Source: Gautieria morchelliformis
Lineage: Eukaryota; Basidiomycota; Agaricomycetes; Gomphales; Gomphaceae
Assembly: GCA_015179125.1 (NCBI GenBank)
Contig: WHVA01000052.1
Location: 248,001-312,000, forward strand
Direction of reading: 5' to 3'
DNA: 64,000 bases
Shown: in pieces, positions 33,500-45,300 of the stretch
How the letters are laid out: each line of letters starts with the position of its first letter
Numbering within the stretch: the first letter of the stretch is position 1
Position numbers and translations under genes: made by a program
Notes under the pieces: model-generated
Database searches by the model: none
Seen by the model: only the letters and a program-made list of their open reading frames with translations
What the model was told of the DNA's origin: nothing

Positions 33500-34918
33500 A
33501 TGACCGACACACCGGTCCCAGCTTTCACACGCGACACTCTTCCAAAGACTCTTCGAGATTGGAGGGCCAGCGGGTGGGAACCAGAAGGCACAACTCCACG
33601 CGATGTCTGGACTCCTCTCGAACCGTTCTTCCTTGAGCAAGGTCTCACATTGTGGAAAAGTGCCGATATTCCAACGATCCCATTTTTCATGATCCCTGGT
33701 AAGGGATTTCCGCGGTCCCCTGATGGCTTCGTCTACAGCGCAGCAGTCAGCGATGCCAATCCGAGGTCAGGTTTCGACGTCGTGGTATGGTTCTCCTTTC
33801 CATGGGCTTCTTAGTTGAAAGATGTTTATGTCCAGAAAGCCATCCACTGTCCCGCTCGTACAATTGATAACCGCTATGTGCTCATTCGTCTGGTCGCCAA
33901 AGGTGATGATGGCTTGAATCATCTCGCAGCTTTGCGTCGTCTTGGTACAGGTGCTGTCGCATTTCGCGGAGATAATCACATCGTGCCGATGTTGCGCGAG
34001 ATTGTCCTTGATGATATGACCTTTGTTGTATTCCCGCTCTTGCATGATGGGTTTGACTCCCCATGGTATTATAATTATGGTGAAGTGCTTGATGCTGTAT
34101 ATCAGGTGACAGAGGTAAGTTTGGCTTCTCTCGCCTGCTTGAGGCACTCTAATTTCGTTCGACAGGGTCTTGCCTTTTGCCACGAGCGATTGGTGGCCCA
34201 TCTTGTAAGTTGCCTACATATGTCAATTTCACTGCATGGCGGGTAGTAATCCATTGCGTTCTGTGAAGGACATCGATGTCGACAACATACTTGTAAATTT
34301 TAAAGGTGGTGCCAGGCAGCATGGAGTAACTCAGCCTGGAGGCGTTCTTGGGCCTCCTACACCGTTCCGGGCGGACTTCCCGGTTCGCTATTACCTGAAC
34401 GACTTTGAGCTCGCCGTGTGCTATGAACACGATTCAGACCCGTCCACGCGCGTTGTCAGCGGTCTTCCCACCAAAGACTTACATGGAAAGTATGGCAGAG
34501 CCGTTGTACCTGAGATGCTGTCGGAACTGCCCTACTGCCCTTTCCGGGCGGATGTGTGGCAGCTTGGGAGGATGTTTCTCAGATGTTTCCAGGTGGGCTT
34601 TGACATCTTAGCCCTGACGGTGGACTCAACTCTGCGCAGCATCTCGATGAGCCGTGGACGCTATTAACCCAACTGTTCATCGAGATGACGTCAGAGGAGC
34701 CGCTATCTCGCCCCACAATGGCCCAAGCCTTGAAGTGCATTCGCCAGTTCCGGTCTACCCTGTCCTGGGACAGTCTTGCCTCACGGGTTCCACGACCCCC
34801 GCCGGGGACCCCCCCAAAAAGTATTACTCTTGAACCGTTGCCAGAGCCTGCTACAGATGCTCTAGGAACCGACCCTGGGAATGCGTCGGAGACCGATAGA
34901 GAGTCTCCCATCGTTTAG
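33500..34918 (+). CDS. Divergent protein kinase-like protein, 408 aa, copy 1
   Basis: Exons are 33500-33784, 33815-34114, 34166-34204, 34269-34592 and 34640-34918; the sum is 1227 nt and the frame is open. The first intron would be only 30 nt. Kinase-fold landmarks: HLDIDVDN at residues 207-214 (HxD...N catalytic loop, split by intron 3 between Leu and Asp), DFE at 253-255 for DFG, PEM for APE, and ADVWQLG for the DxWxxG helix. No glycine-rich loop is obvious; residues 1-100 are family-specific. Such kinase-like proteins are multiplied in agaric genomes; substrate unknown. Close copies lie at 37686 and 57979. The upstream in-frame Met (33413) was rejected because copy 2 has no such extension. 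Confidence 0.75.
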
Positions 34919-35221
34919 TCGTCATAATACCTATATAATACCCCCTGCTAAAGAGCCCACACAATTGGTATGGAACATACATATTAGTGCTTCCAAGGCT
35001 ACATCTTACCCTACAACATTACCGTCTGAATACCCGACTCTAGCTGGAGAATGCCATTTCGTAGCACTTACAGCTAGCCTCATAGTTTCGAAATCGTTGG
35101 GTGAGGTCAGGACCAACAGCGCGCATGAATTATGTGCTTCGATCATGATACAATTGACAGATCGGAGCCGGATTCTAACCAGGATTCCGAATATTTGCCT
35201 TGTCACTCGCTACTCTCTACT

Positions 35222-35595
35222 TCGATGTCCACCGTCTCCGTGTCGCACCTAGAGGCTTGATTGGACCTAGTAAAGACCGCCTCGGAAAACGAGCCAAAGT
35301 AGCCTTAGATGTTACTTCTAACATTGTCAGATTCTTGAGCCGTACGGGAAACGGGTGTGTATTTGTGTGCTTCTCGCCGGTTCATAGGGAATTCATCTCT
35401 CCATCTCAGTGAAGATCGAGCATCGCTAAGCGCCAAGCTTTAATGGTAGAAAGGACAGTACGTGATCAATGGTATTCTTGATTGGAATGCGGTGCGGTAA
35501 CTTGTGATAGGCACCATATTGCTTCCTTTATATGCTGCTGCAATGTTTCGGTGGCGGCAGCAATGGCACAAGATGTGAACGGGTGAACAGAGGGG
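35222..35595 (+). pseudogene. FAD synthase pseudogene (5' part)
   Basis: It aligns with the intact FAD1 gene at 59461. It starts MSTVSVSHLEA, then a TGA replaces a Cys codon at residue 12, a small deletion follows, and the glycine-rich nucleotide-binding motif is altered. Intron 1 is still recognisable. The match fades after exon 2 begins (about 35595). It lies downstream of a kinase-like gene just as the intact FAD1 does. Confidence 0.85.
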
Positions 35596-35734
35596 GACCA
35601 GGCCGGTGGGCACTGATATATGCATGAAATCAGAAAACAACCATTCTTTGTCTTTTAGTGAGTGGCACGGCTTTTTGAGCTCGGACAGCGTTATGACTCT
35701 GGCATGCACAGCAGCCACTCGATGAGTTAGCTTC

Positions 35735-36620
35735 AGCAGCTACGTGAGATCTTACCGTCCATTCCTGTCCTTGAATCTCAAGGGTACAAGCCGCCCATCA
35801 TTGGTGGCGATGGATATACTCAAAATAGAGACCCCATAATAGGTCTGCGTATCTTTAAAGATTCAGTCAGCAGAGAAGTGGATGTCCTCGAACAGGTAGG
35901 CCTCTGTTTCGTCTGATTATCTCCTGATATTGAACGTTGGGTGCTATGTTCAGTTGGACCTACTCTGGTTTAACTAGACGTTTAACTACTTCCTCGCAAG
36001 GTCAGAACGTGTGTCCGAATTATCAACAAATGATTCTTCATACTTCATCGCTGTCTGGAATGAAATATTATTGTCCCCACCTCGAATTGTGGCAGTCGGC
36101 AAAGTTTTTGAGCCCCCTGACCGTAAAGGTAACAAAAACAATCAGGGAGTGCTACCCCCGGCGGTATGAAGGTTGATGTAGTGGCCGACGAAGGTCGTCA
36201 ATGGATACGCGTCAACACGTTTTTTTTTCTGTCCCGACAGCGTTATGTAGTTTAACAACTGATTCTCGGACAGGATGAAGAATTCGCGATTAGCAGAGTT
36301 TCGCGACGCCGACTCGAATTTGACTGGTTTCGGGGGACGACTCTGATGTTGACGAGCTAATCAGTCCCCCCAGTGCCCAAGTGAATTCTCTCCTTCGCAT
36401 GGCAAGAGCTCTTGCTGCAGCCACTACGGTTTCCATTGCTCAGACAAACGAGAGAGCAAGTGTAACACTTCGCTAAGCTTACACGGCTGCAATCAGAGCC
36501 GCCTGACGGTGACGTAGATCCATTAATAGCAAAGGCGATTCACTCCCTTGGGTGTTTGGGAATTGACTTCCAACTAGAGGAGCGGACATTTCGGAGTCTA
36601 CATCACAATGGGGGAATCAA
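35735..36620 (+). pseudogene. DUF1308 / UPF0415 protein pseudogene
   Basis: Exon-like pieces read LREILPSIPVLESQGYKPPI, then an intron donor after DVLEQ, FIAVWNEILLSPPRIVAVGK, KVDVVADEGRQWIRVN, an intron (about 36219-36272), MKNSRLAEFRDADSNLTG, and a C-terminal helix ending near 36600. The VVA[DE]xGxxWIRV...KNSRLxxEFR pattern is typical of DUF1308 (C7orf25-like) proteins of unknown function. A TAG after LDLLWFN and a frameshift before KVDVV mark decay. Confidence 0.7.
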
Positions 36621-36639
36621 AATATGTCCCAGGGAAATG

Positions 36640-37621
36640 CGTGACCAACCACGGAGCATCTTCGCATCTTGTATGCACTTCTTGCAGTTACAAGAGTAAC
36701 GCTCCTAGGCCGCGCCGCCGCACGCGTGATGGAGTTGTACCAACTGCAATGTGCTCCTCTTTCTCTGTCTGTGCGAACACGAGCTTACGCATGAGTGGGT
36801 TCCGTCGGAAGCAGTACAAAGAGTCTATATATCCCGATATTCGTGCAGCCTGGATGGCAAGCATATATTGTGGGATGACGATGAGGAAGAACGATTGTCT
36901 GAGCTTTGAATCGGAGGCCTGAGAATCGGTTGCTAACATGAGCAAGTACTCTGCGGATTGGCTATATCCGACCTCACCGCCCTGGAGAACTCCGTCCTTC
37001 TCAATCTTGTGGTCTCCTTTTGGATCATCCTCAGGCAGAAGCTCACCTTTTTCAAGCATGTATACTTGGCTGCGCAAATCTTTCTGAATGGTTTAACCCC
37101 TCCCATCATTGGTTCACAAATGGGAACGAGTAGAAAGAATAAAAGGGTTGCAGAGGCACAACAACAATCACGCACCAGTTACCCATGTTCCCCAACCTCC
37201 TCCCCACCTCACCATAGCCATCACGCCCTCCCACCATTCCTGGAAGTCTCGAGATATCACTTCCCCTCCCTCTTCCACGTCCATGCCCCCCTCCCTCTTT
37301 GTCTCCGTGGCCTTCCTCTTGGTCTCCCGCTCCCACTCCCACGAGATGACTCACCCGGTGCATCACACTCAGAACCCTCTCAGTGGCATCGACATCGGTA
37401 GCCGTCTCCTGGTTAGCTTCCTCAATTTCAGGTGGTGCCGAGTTTGAGAGACATCCATCAGAGGTGGCTGTCGCATCGCTGTCGATCTGTGACGTAAGCT
37501 GATGGGCCAATTTGCTGGGGCTGGAACCTTGCTCGCAAGTGCAACTTTGTACCACTGTACGTAGTGCATTTTGAAGTGGGATTGTTTTCATCCTCCAGGT
37601 AAGCACAGAGCCACAATGCAA
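36640..37621 (-). pseudogene. Unidentified gene remnant, inverted paralogue of 28300-29250
   Basis: The minus strand encodes QQIGPSAYVTDRQRC, a Gly/Arg-rich block (HGDKEGGGHGRGRGRG), and then ELLPEDDPKGDHKIEKDG and SQSAEYLLMLATDS, continuing to about 36690 as a 129-codon frame. It is better preserved than the inverted copy at 28.3-29.3 kb. No known domain was recognised. It could be a decayed host gene or part of an unknown transposon, since two copies in opposite orientation flank the RPL41-kinase block. Confidence 0.45.
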
Positions 37622-37685
37622 AAATTACTATAATCACATATATTCGACTAGCTCAGGTATCGCTCTGTCCGGCGTTAGCGAGTCA

Positions 37686-39103
37686 ATGACCGACACACCA
37701 GTCCCAGCTTTCACACGCAGCACCCTTCCTAAGACTCTTCGAGATTGGAGGGCCAGCGGGTGGAAACCAGAAGGCACAACTCCACGCGATGTTTGGACCC
37801 CTCTCGAACCGTTCTTCCTTGAGCAAGGCCTCATATTGTGGAAAAAAGACTCTATTCCAATGCTTCCATTTCGCGTGGTCCCTGGTAAGGGATTTCCGCG
37901 GTCCCCTGATGGCTTCGTCTACAGCGCACTAGTCAGTGATTCCAGTCGGGGATCACGTTTCGATGTCGTGGTATGGTTCTCCTTTCCATCGGCTTCTTAG
38001 CTGAAACATGTTTGTGTACAGAAAGCCATCCACTGTCCCGCTCGTACAATTGATAACCGCTATGTGCTCATTCGTCTGGTCGCCAAAGGTGATGATGGCT
38101 TGAATCATCTCGAAGCTTTGCGTCGTCTTGGTACAGGTGCTGTCGCATTTCGCGGAGATAATCACATCGTGCCGATGTTGCGCGAGATCGTCCTTGATGA
38201 TATGATCTTTGTTGTATTCCCGCTCTTGCGTGACGGATTTGACTCCCCATGGTATTATAATTATGGTGAAGTGCTTGATGCTATACATCAGGTGACAGAG
38301 GTAAGTTTGGCTTCTCTCGCCTGCTTGAGGCACTCTAATTTCGTTCGACAGGGTCTTGCCTTTTGCCACGAGCGATTGGTGGCCCATCTTGTAAGCTGCC
38401 TCAATCTATTTCACTGTATGGCCAGTAGTAATCCAAGGCTTTCTACCAAGGACATCGATGTCGACAACATACTTATAAATTTCACTGGTGGCCCCACTCA
38501 GGATGGAGTGACTTATGACTCTGGAGGAAATCCTGGGCCTCCTTCACCATTTCGGGCGGACTTCCCGGTTCGCTATTACTTGAACGACTTTGAGCTCGCC
38601 GTATGCTATGGACATGATTCAGACCCGTCCACGCGCGTTGTCAGCGGTCTTCCCACCAAAGGCTTACATGGAAAATATGGCAGAGCCGTCGTACCTGAGA
38701 TGCTGTCGGAGCAGCCCTACTGCCCTTTCCGGGCGGATGTGTGGCAGCTTGGGAGGATGTTTCTCAGATGTTTCCAGGTGGGCGTTGACATCTTAGCCCT
38801 GACGGTGGACTCAACCCTGCGCAGCATCTCGATGAGCCGTGGACGCCATTAACCCAACTGTTCATCGAGATGACGTCAGAAGCGCCGCTGTCTCGCCCCA
38901 CAATGGCCCAAGCCTTGAAGTGCATTCGCCAGTTCCGGTCTACCCTGTCCTGGGACAGTCTTTCCTCACGGGTTCCACGACCCCCGCCTGGGACCCCCCC
39001 GAAAAGTATAACTCTTGAACCGTTGCCAGAGCCTGCGACAGATGCTCTAGCAACCGACCCTGGGAATGCGCCAGACACCGATAGAGAGTCTCCCAATGTA
39101 TAG
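37686..39103 (+). CDS. Divergent protein kinase-like protein, 409 aa, copy 2
   Basis: Exons are 37686-37970, 38001-38300, 38352-38390, 38451-38777 and 38825-39103 (1230 nt, open). It is nearly identical to copy 1 in the catalytic part and differs most at the end of exon 1 and in the loop after ILINF. The same landmarks are present: HLDIDVDN, DFE, PEM, ADVWQLG. Downstream homology with copies 1 and 3 continues for about 300 bp and stops just before the point where FAD1 would begin. High identity suggests a young duplication. Confidence 0.75.
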
Positions 39104-40060
39104 TTCTCATGATACCTACAATACCCTCCGCTAAAGAGCACGATTGGCATAGAACATATACAGTATACTAGTATTTCCAAAGCTACTTCTTACTCTACAG
39201 CCTTATTGTCTGAAGTATACATTGTTACACCTGCGGCTCTAGCTCCAGAATGCCATTTCCTAGGACTTACAGCTAGCCTCAAGGTCAGGACCTACAGCAG
39301 CGCACGAATCATGTACTTCGACCATGATACAAATGACAGATCGCGGCCGAATTCTAACCAGGATTCCGAATATTTGCCTCGCCACTCGCTACTTATCTGA
39401 GACCTCATCTGTGAAGAGCGGGTGACTGTAATGTCTTTTTATTCTGTATGGGGAGTGAGGCTTAACAAAGATTTATTCCAGCTGCGCCTTCCCAGGCATT
39501 CACCCTGAGCAGCTTCGACGTGGTAGCGGGTTTGAACGCTGACTCAAGTTGGACAGCATCCGACGAGAAGTAGATCCAACCATTAATGCAACATTATAAT
39601 TTGAATATGCACTCCAGCCAGGGGGGTTGGACTACCAATTGGTACCATTCTTCTAGACGACCTAATCTGTCCAGTTGTCTTATCGAAGGAATGCATGCAC
39701 AAGGGATCTGGCTTTATCATCGCCGTATTGTTTTCTTCCAATGTTGAATCCTCCGTTCGTCAATGAAGCCTACGAAATTTAATCCACCAGCAGACCTTGC
39801 GATTCACGGTTCTAAAATCGTGATGCCTGCGATATGGAGGAGATATTAGCCTATCCAATTCTCGACCTTGCGCAGCGCGCGCAGCATGCATATCCTTGAA
39901 AGCGCAGTTCTTGAGACCCTCATCATGATTCGGAATTCAAAGCAAATTTTCGACCCTTCCTATGTGTGTCAATTCTAAGAATGGTGTTCATTCTTTGTGA
40001 CACTCACTAGATCATCGATATGGATCGTGCTTTGTTCGTTGCCGCATAACAAGAATAAAG
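39104..40060. other. Downstream tail of kinase copy 2, then unassigned
   Basis: 39104-39405 is homologous to the sequence after copies 1 and 3. The remainder has short frames only and no recognised gene. Confidence 0.5.
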
Positions 40061-40122
40061 CCATTATTCAGATGCTGTTGTCATAACATATATTATGCGT
40101 AACGCTCTGACTGCATGGTTGC

Positions 40123-40910
40123 CTACCTGGTAGGGCATACTGTGAATTGCATCGAAAGGACGGGCATGGGGGATGATGATATGAGGGTCGGGCGGGGACG
40201 ATCCGCTGTGATGGGCGACACCGGCGGATATGTAGGCGACGATACTGCCGCCACCGTGCCTAATGGAGACCCCGAGATGGGCCGCTCGGGGAGGCTTGGC
40301 CGCTGCCGCAGACATGGATCCGCTAAGAGGGGAATGGTAAGAGGGGAATGGCGCAGGCTCGCGGACTGCCAGTGCGAGTGCGAGTGCTGCGATTGGACGG
40401 AAGGGAAGGACGGAAAAGATGGGGAATGCGCGGAGTGGAAGGAGGGTGAGCACGGTGCGCCGGGGGAGAGGGTGGCGCTCTTGAACGGGTGATTCGCGTT
40501 GATGGAGGGGCGCCGGATGGGGAGGGCGGGAGAGGCTTGGGATGTCGGGGAGGGGGTTGGGGCGGGGGCGGACGTCCCAGGGGGATATGAGCCTGGTACG
40601 GGACCAAGGGAAGGAGCCAGGGCCGGGTCCAGGGGACGCAGACGCAAAATGGGACGACGAGCCCGACCCAGAGGCCGATGAGGGCGCTAACGCCCCGGGG
40701 CTGCTCGCTGCAACGTTTGACGGCGGCGCGATGCGCACAACAATACCAAGCGGGCCTGCCTCCGGGCGCCGTTACCCGTAGCCGGTACAACAGGGACCAC
40801 GCGGGGAGAATCCACAGGAGTGTGAACATGCTCCTCGGAAAGACAGAGATTCCATACTTGTACACGGTGGAGAGGGCGACGTCCGCGTGCAGGGCGTGGA
40901 TGGATCAAGG
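40123..40910 (-). pseudogene. Hypothetical Pro/Ser-rich protein, 5' end cut by a LINE
   Basis: One minus-strand frame (40910-40690) has a hydrophobic segment (SMFTLLWILPAWSLLYRL). A second (40647-40123) has a Ser/Pro-rich stretch of natural composition (SPSFHSAHSPSFPSFPS) ending in a stop. They could be exons of one membrane protein with a disordered tail. GC content is high. The LINE remnant at 40965 lies where the upstream part should be. Three frames are open here because of the composition, so the choice is uncertain. Confidence 0.35.
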
Positions 40911-40964
40911 TGCGTGGAGCATGCCGTCGCTGCTTGTCATAACGTTAGTGATTCTTACATGGTG

Positions 40965-41884
40965 ATGGAAGTCGTCCTGCCTGGTCCGACTATTCGAGCA
41001 CGGTCAAGCTCACGAGGTAGGTCAATTCACACAGGCAGATTCAGGTCGTTGTAGAGCAGCAGGCGGGAGCCAAAGTGGTTATGAGGTGGGTGCCAGGACA
41101 TGAGGGGTGGAAGGGAACGAGAGAGCAGACGAGGAGGCAAAAAAGGCGGCGGTGGGAGAGACCAGCGAAGAGAGGGAGATAGCAATCGAGTGCCGGGGGG
41201 CACTACCCGTAAGCAGAGCGGCGGAGATCCAGCGACACAATGCAAAGTTGAAGCAGGAAGCGCGGGCAATCTTTGCTAAGTCCCTCAGAACTATGTTTAC
41301 ACATGAGATTGACCCTACAATGCCGTCGGCAGCCTAAGAACATACCGCGCAGACAAGCGAGCTTGCTCATACAGCTGACTCGGAGGACGGGACACATATC
41401 ACTGAACAGGCACCTATACAGGATAGGAAAAACAGATTCGCCCCTCTGCCCGGCGTGCAGGAACGCTCAGGAGACGGTACACCATTTCTTGTTCCGGCGT
41501 CCGGCTTACAGGGAGCAGAGAAAGAGGCTGGGAAGGAAGTTGAAAAGAGGGGCCAACTCTGTAAAAACGCTTGTGGGAGGGCACAAAGCATTGGAATACC
41601 TATTCAGGTACATGCATGACACGAAGCGGTTTGAGAAGCAGTACGGAGACGTTTCGCTCCCGCCAGCGAAGGAGGACAAGGGGAAGGGGAGAGCCGAAAA
41701 TTAGTAACACAAAGACACGGGACACAGAATACACACCCCGCTCACAAAGGCACGGACACACTCGGGGCCATGCCCTAAGAGTACAAGCAGAGACGGAGGT
41801 CAAAAGGAGCACAAGAAAGAAAATGTATATACCGTCTTACATAGGGTACCGCCCCAAAAGACGTTAAATTGGAAAAAAAAAAAG
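40965..41884 (+). mobile_element. LINE (non-LTR retrotransposon), 5'-truncated, with poly(A)
   Basis: Translation gives the end of an RNase H domain (RWVPGHEG, GNERADEEAKKAA) and the conserved C-terminal region of fungal LINE ORF2 (RRTGHISLNRHLYRIGK, LCPACRNAQETVHHFLF with a C..C...H...H/C pattern). Frameshifts and one stop occur. The copy ends in an A-tract at 41872-41884, as expected for target-primed insertion, and lacks the reverse transcriptase, the usual 5' truncation. The left boundary is approximate. Confidence 0.85.
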
Positions 41885-42392
41885 GTCACTTCGATCCGCA
41901 TCGCGATAACACGACCAGTGACCACGACTATAGCTTTATCCAAAGGTTCGCGTGCGTGTGGCACCAGCGTTGTCGCTGAGACCGCTTGGTATTACGTCGT
42001 ACCCTTCATTGCCCACTGCGGCCTCGACTCTCTCGATCGCATCCGCTCGGCGTCAAGTACTCTCGACCATTACATATGTAATACGAGAACCTAGAGACGC
42101 TCGCTTTCAGGACGATGGTCGAGTCTTCTCATTCCCACTTTCCCACCGCACTGCCTTCCTCTTTCCCATGTACCACGATGTCCTCTAACTTGTCCATCGA
42201 CCATAAGCAGCAGATCCCCAAAGCTTCCACTTTACCCAGGCAAGACGAACCGCCGTCGATCGTAACCTCGTCTCTGGAACTTTCAACGGTAAGAAAGATT
42301 TATTCTCGGAATCTAACAGATCAAGGACATGTACGACTCTCCATGGGATCCAGATTGCCTCGCCGCCCACCTCTGGTCTTGCAGCAAGGAGC

Positions 42393-45300
42393 ATGGCCAT
42401 TGAATCTACCTCAACGCCCCAAACCGATTATCACCAGGGTACCGGGCTCAGGTTGCTTTCACTCGGTAAGTCTTTATGCTTGCTATGTGACACCTTCTGA
42501 CTCCCTGAACAGACGGCGGCGGCATTCGTGGTTTGTCCGAACTCATCATTCTCAAGGAAATTATGCAAAGAATTCAGCGCCAAGAAGGGCGAGAAACGAT
42601 GCCCCTTCCGTGCGAATATTTCGATTTGATCTGCGGTACGAGTACAGGAGGGTAAGTTGTCTTTCAGATCATGCTTCCAGATCGTCGCCGCGCTCTAATC
42701 CGTCCGTCTAGGCTCATAGCCCTCATGCTTGGGCGTCTCCGCTTGTCCGTAGATAAGGCAATCGATGCCTATGGCAGATTCGCCTCACAGGTTTTCTCGG
42801 ACAAGAAACAACCTTGGAAAGATGGAATGTTCAAGGCATCCAAGTTGGAGGCTGCTTTCAAGGCTATCATTCAGGAATCAATTGGTGACCCTAACGCACG
42901 AATGCTCGATATAAGGACTAGCAACAGTGTTTGCAAGGCGTATGTTCTGTTGTTTCTTCTTGATACGCGGCTGATTGAGCTCAGTGTTGTCTGTGCGATG
43001 CCGGCCAAGAATATAGGCACCCCCCGCCTCTTTCGCACGTACAGCGTGGAAAGGAATGAATCGTTCGACTGCGCTATCTGGGAGGCCGCTCGTGCTACGT
43101 CTGCCGCTCCTACTTTCTTCAAACGTATTTTCATCGGCATACCACCTCTGGATGAAGAATTTGTCGATGCCGGTCTCGGTTGCAACAACCCTGTCAAGCA
43201 AATCCTCAGGGAGGCGGAGCACATCTTTCCGCACCAACATATTGCCTGCGTCATAAGTATCGGGACGGGTCATGTCACCACAACGGGCCTACCGGCACCC
43301 AGTCTGTTGAATAGGTTCATTCCTTTAGATGTAGCCGAGGTATTGAAGAAGATCACGACCGAGTGTGAAGCCACAGCGGAGGAAACTGAATTCCGCTTCA
43401 GATCTATTGCGAATGGTTACTTCCGGTTCAATGTTGAACAAGGAATGCAAAATGTGACACTAGCGCAGTGGGAAAGGCTGAGAGAGGTGAAGACGCACAC
43501 CTTGCAGTATCTGCAGCAGGGCAAAGTAGACAAGATGCTCACAGCGGCTGTCAAAGCTCTGAGAGAGCGGCGGGAAGTGATACCTGCCACACACCTCAGT
43601 GCGTACAAGCTGCATTGCCTCACAACTGATGGTATATGTGTTATGATAGACACCATTGGTGTAAGCGCTGTCAGCATGGAACATGGAAGAAGAGCACATC
43701 TTAATGCTTGCCCTCCACCAACAAGCAGGTTTACTGGAAGAGCTGATATCCTAATGCAACTGGAAGGATACTTCTTCACAGACTGGCCATCCGCTAAGGC
43801 GGAACAGTGCATATTTGTCTTGTATGGGCTTGGTGGGGTGGGAAAAACACAGATTGCATTGACATTCATTGATAAGTTTTATCAACGGTGGGGTAGTGTA
43901 TCTAGGATTGTTATATTTGGACTAACCTGTTTCATGTTCAGTTTCTGGAAAGTCTATTACATTGATGCAAGTAGTGCACAAGCCCTAGAGTCAGGCCTTG
44001 AAGAGATTGCTTGTGAAGTGGGAATTGGCAAGACTGTCAATGAGGCTCTTCACTGGCTTACAGGACAACACCAAAGATGGCTGCTCTTCCTGGATAATGC
44101 TGATGACCCAGCCATTAACCTTCGAAAGTACTTCCCAGCATGCAAGCATGGAAACATCCTCATAACAAGCCGTAATGTGGAATGTTGGGTGCATTCACCT
44201 AACTCCCACTACAATGTTTCAGGGTTGGATCCAGATGATGCTATTCAATTGCTTCTTACATTCACAATGGCCAAAGATTCTGAGGATAATCAAAGAGTGG
44301 CATCTAGGATTGTAAAAGAACTTGGCTATCTTGCCCTGGCTATTGTGCAAGCAGGTGCTTATATCTCAAAGTCTTGCAACATGGATGAATACCTTCAGAC
44401 CTTCAAGGTGGACCGGGCACAATTGATGCAGACACATTCTGTGCAGACCCTGGATGTCTATCAGTTGGCAGTCTATACAACATGGGAACTTAGCTGCAAA
44501 CAGCTTAGTGCTACAGCAGTAAGGCTCTTACATCTGTGTGCATATTTGCATTATGGTAGTATTTCTAAAAGTATATTTGAAAGAGCTGCTGCTAGGCAGA
44601 GTGATGGCCCATTTGATGATGCAAAGGAATTTCTACATAATTTTCAGACTACAAATGGTACCTGGAGTGACTTCAGATTTCATAATATAATGAATGAGCT
44701 GGCATCATACTCGCTGATCAGTATTGATGGAGATAGCAAGACATTTTCCATTCATCCACTGGTACATGCTTGGGCTCAAGACCGCACAAGGGTTACAGAA
44801 CGTGATGCAATCTGCTACTGCACATTACAGATATTATCCCTTTCCATTACAGATGGAGAAGGCATAAAGGACTATGCATTCAGGAGGTCCCTTCTGTCTC
44901 ATATTTCTAAACCACATTCAAGGACAAGTAGTTCTGATATATGCCAGAGCTTTTGGCAAGTATATAAGGATACAGGGCGATGGAAGGAGGCCATTGAGCT
45001 AGGGATGGTAGTGATGGAGACAAGGAGGAGGGTGCTTGGTGAGGAGCATCCTGACACATTACTCTCCATGGGGAATCTTGCCTCCACCTATCGGAATCAG
45101 GGCCAGTGGAAGGAGGCTGAGGAACTGGAGGTTCCTGTCATGGAGACAAGGAAGAGGGTGCTTGGTGAGGAGCATCCTGAGACACTACACTCCATGGGGA
45201 ATCTTGCCTCCACCTATCGCAATCAGGGCCGGTGGAAGGAGGCTGAGGAACTGGAGGTTCCTGTTATGGAGACAAGGAAGAGGGTGTTTGGTGAGGAGCA

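Noticed and set aside
40064..40738. 224-codon minus-strand frame
   Set aside because: One of three overlapping open frames in a GC-rich stretch; the frame ending at 40123 has the more natural Ser/Pro composition.
42671..42711. ATG at 42671 as start of the NLR gene
   Set aside because: It lies in the second intron; starting at 42393 includes DGGGIRG and GTSTG, which a patatin domain needs.
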